Origin: Kiritimatiellia bacterium
GTDB lineage: Bacteria; Verrucomicrobiota; Kiritimatiellia; RFP12; UBA1067
Assembly: GCA_017479035.1 (NCBI GenBank)
Contig: JAFVCR010000070.1
Span: 1-12,616 of the forward strand
Length of the DNA: 12,616 bases
Reading direction: 5' to 3'
In this document: positions 6,447 through 12,616 of the stretch, one piece after another
Position numbering within the stretch: the stretch's first letter is position 1
Layout of the letters: each line of letters starts with the position of its first letter
The notes under the pieces: model-generated
What the model was told of the DNA's origin: nothing
Seen by the model: only the letters and a program-made list of their open reading frames with translations
Database searches by the model: none
Made by a program: the position numbers and the translations under genes

Positions 6447-7415
6447 CTACGAGCCGCTGATGTATGGTGCTATTCTGCGCAGACGGCGGGCGAAGATACC
6501 CAAGCATATCGCCGCAAGAGTCCATCCCCAGGAGAGCGGCGCGAGAAAGTATCCCATTTGCAGGAGAAGTATCGCACCTACGGCGCGCCCCACTGCCTTG
6601 CGGCGGTCGGCCGGTTTGTGGCGGCGGCCAAGTGGATGCACGGCGCGGCACCATGCAACATACGCAAGCAGCATCCCGGCGGACGGGGCGAACCACAACT
6701 TCAACGGCACGTCTTCCGGAGTGGGGAAAAATATGATTGCAAAGAAGGGGAAGAATACTCCCAGCCCCCACATGTAACGATGGAACGGCAGCGGCTCGTC
6801 CGCATACTCTTCCTCCTGCCCGAGATATGTTATTGCAATCGTATACACAACCCATCCGGCAAGGAAGAAACCTATTTGAGAGGCTTGGAGATCGGTGAGC
6901 ATGTCATTGGGCGGATACGCCGTGGCCGCACCGGATGCCGCGCTCAATCCGCGGCACAGACCCATGAACCACAATCCCCAATCCGTATAAATCTCTTTGA
7001 TGCGATTGTAGGAAAATATCATCGCCAGCACGGCAAAGTTCAGCATCCACCAGCGCATGGGGAACGCGCCGGCCAAGCCGAAAACCGCGAATGCCGCCAG
7101 GCACAGCGCACGGGCGGTTTTCGCCTCGCGCATCGTAAGAAGATCTATTGCAAGCGGCCTTGCATCGAGATCGTCTTTGCGGCGGATCCATGTGCGGCGG
7201 TCGTCCTTGCAATCGTGTATGTCGTTGTCGGCAAGGCCGAACATATACAGTGCCAACGCCGCAAGTGCCATCATCGCGCGTGAGATGAGCGGCACGTGCA
7301 CGTTGTCCGCACCCAATGTAACCGTAGCATACGCCACGCCGGCGAGAGGATCGCCCGGCACCGTGCCGAGATTCGGAAGGCGGAAGAAGCGCGCCCATAT
7401 CTTCCATCGGCTCAT
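6447..7415 (-). CDS. UbiA-family membrane prenyltransferase (divergent, possibly EboC-like)
   Basis: A 322-residue, very hydrophobic protein with about eight or nine predicted membrane helices. The first Asp-rich motif of the UbiA superfamily is intact as NDIHDCKDD (residues 64-72, pattern NDxxDxxxD), which binds prenyl diphosphate through Mg2+. The second motif expected later, DxxxD, is not recognisable; in its place is the acidic LGQEEEYADE (198-207). MGLCRGLS (151-158) and the opening RLPNLGTVPGDPLAG (12-26) recall the EboC branch more than UbiA or MenA, but I place this only from memory of the family. The acceptor is unknown. It may modify a quinone, lipid or secondary metabolite in the inner membrane. 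The ATG overlaps the murJ stop (ATGA) and is preceded by AGGAGA at good spacing (7421-7426 on the plus strand), so it is the last gene of the envelope operon. Confidence 0.82.
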   Translation of the reverse strand: MSRWKIWARFFRLPNLGTVPGDPLAGVAYATVTLGADNVHVPLISRAMMALAALALYMFGLADNDIHDCKDDRRTWIRRKDDLDARPLAIDLLTMREAKTARALCLAAFAVFGLAGAFPMRWWMLNFAVLAMIFSYNRIKEIYTDWGLWFMGLCRGLSAASGAATAYPPNDMLTDLQASQIGFFLAGWVVYTIAITYLGQEEEYADEPLPFHRYMWGLGVFFPFFAIIFFPTPEDVPLKLWFAPSAGMLLAYVAWCRAVHPLGRRHKPADRRKAVGRAVGAILLLQMGYFLAPLSWGWTLAAICLGIFARRLRRIAPYISGS

Positions 7416-8989
7416 CTATTTCTCCTTGCGCGGCGGCCTGCGAATTCGCAAACGATATTGCGCATGGACTGGCGGTCGAATAAAAATTCGGCAGCGAAGT
7501 ATACCGCTGCACCTACGGGTACCAGCATTGCCACGGCCGCACCTGCCGCGAAATCGCGTTCCGCGAGAATGCCGCGCAGGATATGCACCACGGTGGCCAT
7601 CGCAAGTGCGGAGCATAGCATTTTTGCAACGGCGGCAGCGAGGCCGACCGTGCCCATGCCGCCGTTGCGCCGCACCGCGAGAATCCACAGCCACATGCAC
7701 GCGGCCGCCGCGCACAATACGGTGCTTGCCGCCAACCCTACGTGCCGCCACTCGACCGGCAGCAGCCACACGCTGGCGATATTCAATGCGGCGTTTGCGA
7801 ACACTAGCCGCACTGTTACGGTGAGAGGCGTTTTCATGTCTTTCTGCGCCTGGAACCAAGGCGTGAGGGTCTTTTGAAGGCAGAAGAATGCAAGCCCTAG
7901 CGAGTAGCATGCCACGGCGCGAGCCACGCGCACTGCGGCGATGTCGTCAAACGCGCCGCCTTTGTATATCAGCGAGGTGAGCTCGGGCGCAAGCACCACA
8001 AGCCCTGCCGCACATGGCAACACCACGAAAAGCATATTGCGCACGCTAGATTGAAATGCGTTTTTCGCGCCGTCTATGTCGGCCTTGGCGAAGAACCCGC
8101 TGAACGTGGGCAGCAGCACGGTGCCGAATGCCGTTCCCACCACTCCAAGAGGCAGTTCCATGAGGCGGTCTGCATAGCCTATCACACCTGCCGCCCAAGG
8201 ATTGGCTTTTTGCGCCAGAACCTGGTCGAGCATATAATTTATCTGCACGGCTCCTGCTCCGATGCAGGCTATGGCCATGTTGTGCCACACAAGGCGCGTG
8301 GTGCCGTCGCGCCAGCCCTTGCGCGTCAGACGCGGGGCAATGCCTTTCTTTGCCATCATGCGGAACATGAATGCCATCTGCAGCAACCCTGCCAGCAGTA
8401 TGGCACATGCGATTGACATTGTCTTGGCGTGTGTAGACAATCCCGGGCACAGGCACAATGCCGCCAGTGCGGAAATCCACACTACGTTCAATATGCTCGG
8501 CAGCATCGCGGGCGCGGCGAACTTGCCGAATGCGTTGAGAACCCCCATGCCGAATGCCGCCGCGCAGATGAAAACCATATATGGCAGCATGATGCGCGTG
8601 AGGTCTACCGTAAGCGCGAGCCGTGGCGAGAGTGCTTCGCGCCACGGCCAGTGCAAAAATGCCGTAAGCGAAAGCACAGCCACCAGCACTGCGCATCCAA
8701 GCATCATGAGGCTCATCGTGAGCACCGCCCGCGCGAGCCGCTTTGCCCGCACGAGCGATTCGTCCGCCTCGAGTTCGCCTTTGAATACGGGCACGAATGC
8801 CGCAGTTAGAGCACCTTCACCAAACATCCGCCTTGCCATGTTGGGGATTGCAAACGCCAGTGCAAACGCGCTCTGTTCGTATCCTGCGCCAATCAACCGG
8901 CTCTGCAACATTTCGCGCACAAGCCCCAACACACGGCTCAATGAAGTGAACGCCGCCACGACAGCCGTGTTTTTCAGTATGCTGCTCAT
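7412..8989 (-). CDS. murJ: Lipid II flippase MurJ (MviN)
   Basis: A 525-residue polytopic membrane protein of the MOP exporter superfamily, usual length for MurJ, which expects 14 helices. MurJ flips the peptidoglycan precursor lipid II across the inner membrane. The N-terminal block SLSRVLGLVRE (16-26) carries the conserved arginines Arg19 and Arg25. IPNMARRMFGEGALTAAFVP (48-67) is the family signature with the cavity arginines. Further blocks are RIMLPYMVFI, LNAFGKFAAPAMLPSILN and DRLMELPLGVVGTAFGTVLLP. The frame is open 34 codons upstream, but MSSILKNTAVV is the family N-terminus. That start overlaps the lpxK stop as ATGA and follows an AAGGAG seven bases away, so 8989 is chosen. It is third in the operon. 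Confidence 0.96.
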   Translation of the reverse strand: MSSILKNTAVVAAFTSLSRVLGLVREMLQSRLIGAGYEQSAFALAFAIPNMARRMFGEGALTAAFVPVFKGELEADESLVRAKRLARAVLTMSLMMLGCAVLVAVLSLTAFLHWPWREALSPRLALTVDLTRIMLPYMVFICAAAFGMGVLNAFGKFAAPAMLPSILNVVWISALAALCLCPGLSTHAKTMSIACAILLAGLLQMAFMFRMMAKKGIAPRLTRKGWRDGTTRLVWHNMAIACIGAGAVQINYMLDQVLAQKANPWAAGVIGYADRLMELPLGVVGTAFGTVLLPTFSGFFAKADIDGAKNAFQSSVRNMLFVVLPCAAGLVVLAPELTSLIYKGGAFDDIAAVRVARAVACYSLGLAFFCLQKTLTPWFQAQKDMKTPLTVTVRLVFANAALNIASVWLLPVEWRHVGLAASTVLCAAAACMWLWILAVRRNGGMGTVGLAAAVAKMLCSALAMATVVHILRGILAERDFAAGAAVAMLVPVGAAVYFAAEFLFDRQSMRNIVCEFAGRRARRNR

Positions 8990-10173
8990 TGCGCCGCTCC
9001 TTCCCTGCCGCGATTGCAAACGCGGCTCACTATCTCTTCGAAGCACTCCTGCCCGGTGAGGATGCGGATGTCGATGCGCAGATAGTGGCATTCCACAGGT
9101 GTCGTTTCAAGGCGTGGGAAGCGCACTGCGTCTTTTTCTGTGGTTATCAAAGCATCCGCTTTGAGATCGGCGGTTTTGTTCAGCGCGAATATGATTTCGC
9201 TGGCATCGTAGCGATGGTGATCTGCATAGCGTTCGCACCAGATTACACGCGCACCCAGTTTGCGCAGAGAATCCTCGAACCCGCGCGGCGAGGCTATCCC
9301 TGCAAGCGTGGTGAGCGTTTTGCCTTTCAGCCATGCAAGCGGCAATTCTTCGCGAGTATAGACGTTGCGCAATACGCATGGTTCGTGGCGGCAGGTTACG
9401 ATTTTCGCTTTCTTGTTGTATTTGCGGATCTCTTCCACCACTTCGCCCGTGTCGCCGGAGCATTTGGTGAGGAATACGATGTCCGCACGAGAAAGGTGCC
9501 TGGCGCTTTCGCGCAGAATGCCGCGCGGCAGCAAATGCCCGTTGCCGAACGGATTTGTGGAATCCACCAGAGTTACTTCCAGCGAATGGCGCAGTTTCTG
9601 GTATTGGAAGCCGTCGTCGAGTATTAGCGTGTCGCACCCGAGCCGCCGCACTGCCCAACGCCCGGCCTTTACGCGGTTGCGATCTACGATTACGCACACG
9701 CCGGGCAGGTTGGAGGCCAGCATGTATGGTTCGTCGCCGCCTGTCGCGCTGTCCGCAAGGATACGTTTGCCGTCGCTGACAACTATCGGAGGCTCCACAA
9801 CCTGCGAAAACATCCTCTGCCACCAAGGGCGTTCCTTGCGCCGGTATCCGCGCGAAAGTATTGCCACCTTGCGGCCCTTGTCGCGCAAAGTCCGTGCAAA
9901 GAGTTCCGTGACGGGGGTTTTGCCCGTGCCGCCGGCGGTGACGTTGCCGATTGAAATCACCTGGCATCCAAGCGGGAAGCGCCTCTTGAGCCCTGTATTG
10001 TAGAGAAAGTATCGCACTGCAACAACCGCGCCGAAGATCCAGCTCACTGCTTTGAGAAAGCCCAGCAGAACACGCACCGGGAAGGGTTGGTTGGCATCCG
10101 CACCCTTTTGCTGGATTATGCGCACGAGCGAATGTTCCATGCGTTCCGTCCAATTCACTTTCTGCTTCTGCAT
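8986..10173 (-). CDS. lpxK: Tetraacyldisaccharide 4'-kinase LpxK
   Basis: A 395-residue inner-membrane-associated kinase that phosphorylates the 4' position of the lipid A precursor disaccharide, so the host makes lipopolysaccharide. The P-loop is GNVTAGGTGKT (76-86). Other LpxK blocks are LSRGYRR, GGDEPYMLA (145-153), LDDGFQ (185-190, with the catalytic Asp pair), AGIASPRGFE (291-300), DHHRY (318-322) and TTEKDAVR (344-351). A hydrophobic helix at about 42-57 anchors it. After FQ there is Tyr where His is common in the family. It is longer than the usual 320-350 residues, mainly through an N-terminal stretch of about 25 residues. An in-frame ATG at 10140 gives a shorter version and also has purine-rich bases upstream, so the start is uncertain. 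AGGCGG eight bases before 10173 supports the long form. The gene begins 19 nt after the pyrophosphatase stop. Confidence 0.96.
   Translation of the reverse strand: MQKQKVNWTERMEHSLVRIIQQKGADANQPFPVRVLLGFLKAVSWIFGAVVAVRYFLYNTGLKRRFPLGCQVISIGNVTAGGTGKTPVTELFARTLRDKGRKVAILSRGYRRKERPWWQRMFSQVVEPPIVVSDGKRILADSATGGDEPYMLASNLPGVCVIVDRNRVKAGRWAVRRLGCDTLILDDGFQYQKLRHSLEVTLVDSTNPFGNGHLLPRGILRESARHLSRADIVFLTKCSGDTGEVVEEIRKYNKKAKIVTCRHEPCVLRNVYTREELPLAWLKGKTLTTLAGIASPRGFEDSLRKLGARVIWCERYADHHRYDASEIIFALNKTADLKADALITTEKDAVRFPRLETTPVECHYLRIDIRILTGQECFEEIVSRVCNRGREGAAQ
8997..9002 (-). promoter_or_regulatory. Strong ribosome binding site deciding the murJ start
   Basis: On the minus strand this reads AAGGAG, seven bases before the ATG at 8989. 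It lies inside the 3' end of lpxK and rules in favour of the ATGA-overlapping start over the in-frame ATG at 9091. Confidence 0.85.
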
Positions 10174-10192
10174 ATCTGTCGCCGCCTGTATT

Positions 10193-11872
10193 TCAGATAA
10201 GGTTTGATAGCGCGGTTAGAATCTGCGGGAGTAGTTGCTTCTTGCGGGAGAGAACGCCCGGAAGTGCGAACGTGCCGTGATCCGTCATCTTGTACGGCAG
10301 TGCGCGACGCAGAACTTCGTCTCCCCTGTAGAGAAATTCGCTGTCTCCGCGCACTGGATCGGTTACCAGCAGACCGATGAAATCCAGCCCTTCGCGCAGC
10401 CGCACGGCATCCATCGCTTCGGCAAGCCCGGCAGAGTGTTTGTGGAAAAGGAGAAAGCCCGTTTCTTCTATCTGGCACAACGAGAATTTGCGGCGGCTTT
10501 CGGTGTATGTTTTGCGGTCGGAATCGATGGCTTGCGCGGCGGACATGGAACTCAACGGGCTCGCTACGGACATGAGCCCGTCGAATACCGTTTGCGCGGT
10601 TTCGCCGCAAATGCTTTCGAGCCATGTCGCGATGGTTCTGTCTACAGGAGCGGTGGTCGGGCTTTGGAAAAGGAGAGTGTCGCTGACAAGCCCCGCAAGC
10701 AGAATCCCTGCGGTTTTGCGCTCCGGCTGCAGACCCGCCGCCCGGAACATCATTGCCACCAGCGTACATGTGCTGCCAACAACGTCGGCAGTGTATTTTA
10801 TCGGTTCGGGAGTGGCGCGTATTGCGATGCGGTGGTGATCCACCACTTCTATCACGGGCAATTCGTCTAGGCCGGGGATGCCCTGATCCGTCTCGTTGTG
10901 ATCCACGAGGATCATTGCGTAGCGCGGCGGCGAAGCAAATACGCTTTTGCGCACAACGCCCGCTAGGCGGCCGTTGTCGATGACAGGGAAAATGTTGTCC
11001 GCACTGGAGAGAACGGTATTGCGCACATCGTGCGCACGATCGTCCGGCTGCAGGATGGGGCCATCCTTTTCAAGTGCCACGGAGCCCGTTGGCGTTGCGA
11101 GTTTCAGCATGCGCGTGGTTTTGGCGCTGTCGTAGCGGGTGCGCATGATAGTCGTGCCCATCGTCTTTGCTGCGGAAAGGACGCTCGGGCGCACTTCGCA
11201 ATCGCCGGTTACTATCAGCAGCGGTATTTCCCGCTCGATCACGTCCAAATGTATCTCTGCGCGGTCTCCGCAGATTACAATCAGTTTCCTGCCGGATTTC
11301 TTCTTGAATTCCTCGATGCGCTCGCCGAAACTTTCCACGCCGCTTGCCGCCACGAATACATCCCAATCGCACAGTTCGCCGCCTCCACCGCCGCACAGCG
11401 TTTCGGCATTGAGAGCATCGCAAATCAGCGTTTCGCTAGCGCGGATCGTGCGCCCGGCAAGCGACAGCCCGCGTCCTTCGCCGCTTATGGAAAGGAACTG
11501 TGAGAGCAACACCGCCGGCTCCAGCAAACCTGCAAATTCGCCGTTCTCGCCCACCACGGGCAATGCTGCTTCGCCCGATGCATTCAATGCCGTGAGGCTG
11601 GCACGGAGCGTTTGACCTGCATCCAGAGCGGTGAAATCGGTGGAGAGAATGTCGCGCACGCGCAGATATACATCGGTGCAGGAAGCCGGTGGCGTTGCGC
11701 CGAAATGGTCGAATACCCATTTTGCGCGGTCGGGCAGCCTTCCGGGACACAATGCAACCACATTGTCCATCCCGGTACGCTTGCGCAGTTCGCACAAAGC
11801 GTATGCGCTGGTAACGGAATCTACATCCGGGTTGCGATGGCCGGAAATGAAAATCTTTGCATAACGTGTCAT
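10193..11872 (-). CDS. ppaC: Family II inorganic pyrophosphatase with CBS-DRTGG-CBS regulatory insert
   Basis: A 559-residue cytoplasmic enzyme that hydrolyses pyrophosphate with Mn2+ or Co2+. The DHH catalytic domain is split. The N-terminal part has GHRNPDVDS (11-19; ligands His12, Asp16, Asp18). It resumes with VDHNE (323-327), VVDHH (343-347), GSTCT (366-370) and SDT (397-399). The C-terminal DHHA2 domain carries SRKKQ (542-546), whose Arg-Lys-Lys bind substrate. Between the halves of the DHH domain lie CBS 1 (about 73-128), a DRTGG domain (about 140-255, with GDRAEI and LLIVTGD) and CBS 2 (about 258-312). In characterised CBS-pyrophosphatases the insert binds AMP and ADP (inhibitory) and ATP or diadenosine polyphosphates (activating). 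The length matches the DRTGG-containing subtype of about 550 residues. It is first in the operon with lpxK, murJ and the prenyltransferase, and is divergent from rpsB. Confidence 0.95.
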   Translation of the reverse strand: MTRYAKIFISGHRNPDVDSVTSAYALCELRKRTGMDNVVALCPGRLPDRAKWVFDHFGATPPASCTDVYLRVRDILSTDFTALDAGQTLRASLTALNASGEAALPVVGENGEFAGLLEPAVLLSQFLSISGEGRGLSLAGRTIRASETLICDALNAETLCGGGGGELCDWDVFVAASGVESFGERIEEFKKKSGRKLIVICGDRAEIHLDVIEREIPLLIVTGDCEVRPSVLSAAKTMGTTIMRTRYDSAKTTRMLKLATPTGSVALEKDGPILQPDDRAHDVRNTVLSSADNIFPVIDNGRLAGVVRKSVFASPPRYAMILVDHNETDQGIPGLDELPVIEVVDHHRIAIRATPEPIKYTADVVGSTCTLVAMMFRAAGLQPERKTAGILLAGLVSDTLLFQSPTTAPVDRTIATWLESICGETAQTVFDGLMSVASPLSSMSAAQAIDSDRKTYTESRRKFSLCQIEETGFLLFHKHSAGLAEAMDAVRLREGLDFIGLLVTDPVRGDSEFLYRGDEVLRRALPYKMTDHGTFALPGVLSRKKQLLPQILTALSNLI

Positions 11873-11883
11873 GACAAACCTTC

Positions 11884-11912
11884 ATTCTACCAAAAACGGG
11901 ACGATATTGCAA
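11884..11912 (-). promoter_or_regulatory. Predicted promoter of the ppaC-lpxK-murJ-prenyltransferase operon
   Basis: On the minus strand, TTGCAA (11907-11912) and TAGAAT (11884-11889) are spaced by 17 bases. The -10 box ends 11 nt before the ATG, so a standard start point would give a 3-5 nt leader. The GAAGG just upstream of the ATG would then fall between the promoter and the start point and be absent from the mRNA. If transcription begins further upstream, that GAAGG could serve as an ordinary ribosome binding site. Confidence 0.55.
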
Positions 11913-11951
11913 ATTTAAGTTGCCAAAAGCCAAATTGATGCGTTTTTGGGG

Positions 11952-11980
11952 TTGCGGAAAGACTGCAAATATGATATAAT
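11952..11980 (+). promoter_or_regulatory. Strong extended -10 promoter of rpsB
   Basis: A perfect -10 box TATAAT (11975-11980) is preceded by TGA (11972-11974), matching the extended -10 pattern TGn. The -35 box TTGCGG (11952-11957) lies 17 bases away. This is the best promoter match in the window, as expected for a ribosomal protein gene. Transcription should begin near 11987. Its -35 box is about 40 bp from the -35 box of the divergent ppaC promoter. Confidence 0.8.
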
Positions 11981-11986
11981 GCATCC

Positions 11987-12127
11987 TGTTTCCTGCAGGG
12001 CGGAAGGGTCGGGTGGCTGTTCCGTCCGGAAGCGAAAGAGCGAACGGCACGGTGCCGGGCGCCAAAGCGGATTGCAAGCGGGATGCGCGAAAGGTGCGTA
12101 TTCCGTTGGCTGAAAGAAAGAATAGAC
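11987..12127 (+). promoter_or_regulatory. Structured rpsB 5' leader
   Basis: About 141 nt of GC-rich leader precede rpsB with no convincing small reading frame. Visible elements are CGGAA at 12001 and again at 12027, TTCCG at 12020 and again at 12101, a perfect palindrome CGGCACGGTGCCG (12045-12057), and a long hairpin just before the gene. TTCCG at 12020 can pair with either CGGAA, so the pairings exclude one another. In several bacterial groups the rpsB leader is bound by its own product to limit translation. By analogy this leader may do the same, but I do not recognise a described motif. Confidence 0.5.
12074..12110 (+). promoter_or_regulatory. Long hairpin directly upstream of rpsB
   Basis: Bases 12077-12088 pair with 12096-12107 in 12 uninterrupted pairs, three of them G-U, closing a seven-base loop GAAAGGT. 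Beyond one mismatch (12076 with 12108) two more pairs form (12075-12109 and 12074-12110). The stem ends 17 nt before the rpsB ATG and leaves the purine-rich GAAAGAAAG single-stranded. It lacks a following T-tract, so it is not a terminator. It is the most stable local fold I can see by hand in the leader. Confidence 0.6.
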
Positions 12128-12616
12128 ATGGATATGCCTACCTCGGCCTCTACAGGCCTTACGCTGAAGGAACTGTTCGATGCAGGCCTTCATTTCGGTC
12201 ATCAGACCAAGCGTTGGAACCCTAAGATGAAACCCTACATCTTCGATAAGCGCAATGGAATCCACATAATAGACCTCACGCAGACTCTTCCTCTGCTCGA
12301 CGAAGCGGCGGACTTCCTCAAGAAGGTCGTTCTTGACGGCAAGAAAGTCCTTTTCGTGGCAACGAAGAAGCAGTCGCAGGAAGTCGTCAAAGAAGCAGCC
12401 GAAACCACAGGGCAGTTCTACGTAACCGAACGCTGGCTTGGCGGCACGCTCACAAACGCCAAGACGATACGCGGCAGCGTGAAACGCATGAAGACGCTGC
12501 AAGCGATCGCCCGTGCCAACAACGGGCAGCTTTCGGTACACAAGCAGGAGGCATCCGTCCTCCGTCGCGAACTCCAGAAACTCGAGCGCAATCTCACCGG
12601 CATTGCGGACATGGAA
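12128..12616 (+). CDS. rpsB: 30S ribosomal protein S2 (uS2), 5' part
   Basis: The first 163 codons of rpsB; the gene runs off the window end, with a normal length of roughly 230-300 codons. uS2 is a late-assembling small-subunit protein on the solvent side near uS1. Diagnostic stretches are LFDAGLHFGHQTKRWNPKMK (residues 16-35), IHIIDLTQT (45-53), VLFVATKKQ (73-81) and ERWLGGTLTN (99-108). Either ATG at 12128 or ATG at 12134 could start the protein; the first is nearer the purine-rich GAAAGAAAG (12112-12120) at a normal distance. A strong promoter and structured leader lie upstream. tsf commonly follows rpsB in bacteria and would be expected beyond the window. Confidence 0.98.
   Translation, partial: MDMPTSASTGLTLKELFDAGLHFGHQTKRWNPKMKPYIFDKRNGIHIIDLTQTLPLLDEAADFLKKVVLDGKKVLFVATKKQSQEVVKEAAETTGQFYVTERWLGGTLTNAKTIRGSVKRMKTLQAIARANNGQLSVHKQEASVLRRELQKLERNLTGIADME

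Noticed and set aside
5884..6777. Plus-strand open frame (297 codons) across the uup/prenyltransferase junction
   Set aside because: It lies opposite two conserved genes, is rich in Arg, Ser and Pro as shadow frames are, and has no homology that I recognise.

Overview
The window looks like a stretch of chromosome from a Gram-negative, lipopolysaccharide-making bacterium that lives on plant material. LpxK (lipid A 4'-kinase) and MurJ (lipid II flippase) imply an outer membrane and peptidoglycan. A secreted family 28 glycoside hydrolase paired with uronate isomerase implies pectin use. Gene content and protein style suggest the Planctomycetota/Verrucomicrobiota/Kiritimatiellota side of the tree, perhaps a gut or rumen lineage. 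That is an impression and no phylogeny was done. Coding density is high and no insertion sequence, phage, tRNA or CRISPR array is visible.

Layout. (1) Bases 1-1461, plus strand: the 3' end of an NrnA-like DHH/DHHA1 phosphoesterase, overlapping by 4 nt an ELM1-like (DUF1022) putative glycosyltransferase. (2) 1480-4229, minus strand: a two-gene pectin operon, uxaC then GH28, also overlapping by 4 nt. Its promoter is at 4261-4289. (3) 4230-4616: the largest non-coding stretch. It holds that promoter, a 27-nt dyad, a smaller hairpin, and five near-identical 22-bp tandem repeats with palindromic cores plus a decayed, in-phase sixth. (4) 4617-6398, minus strand: an Uup-type ABC-F ATPase whose best promoter lies so close to the ATG that the mRNA may be leaderless. 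(5) 6447-11872, minus strand: a probable operon running from a CBS/DRTGG-containing family II pyrophosphatase through lpxK and murJ to a divergent UbiA-family prenyltransferase. (6) 11873-12127: a divergent intergenic region with the pyrophosphatase promoter facing left and a strong extended -10 promoter facing right, followed by a roughly 140-nt structured leader. (7) 12128 to the end: the 5' part of rpsB (ribosomal protein uS2).

How the genes fit together. GH28 would release galacturonic acid units outside the cytoplasm and UxaC would isomerise the sugar acid inside. The other steps of the pathway are not in this window. LpxK and MurJ serve envelope lipid A and peptidoglycan. The membrane prenyltransferase and the ELM1-like protein may also act on envelope molecules. 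Pyrophosphatase would pull biosynthetic reactions forward. Four neighbouring gene pairs share an ATGA stop/start overlap, so translational coupling is a recurring habit here.

The features most likely to be new are the phased palindromic array with the adjoining dyad between uup and uxaC, the rpsB leader with mutually exclusive pairings, and two candidate leaderless starts.
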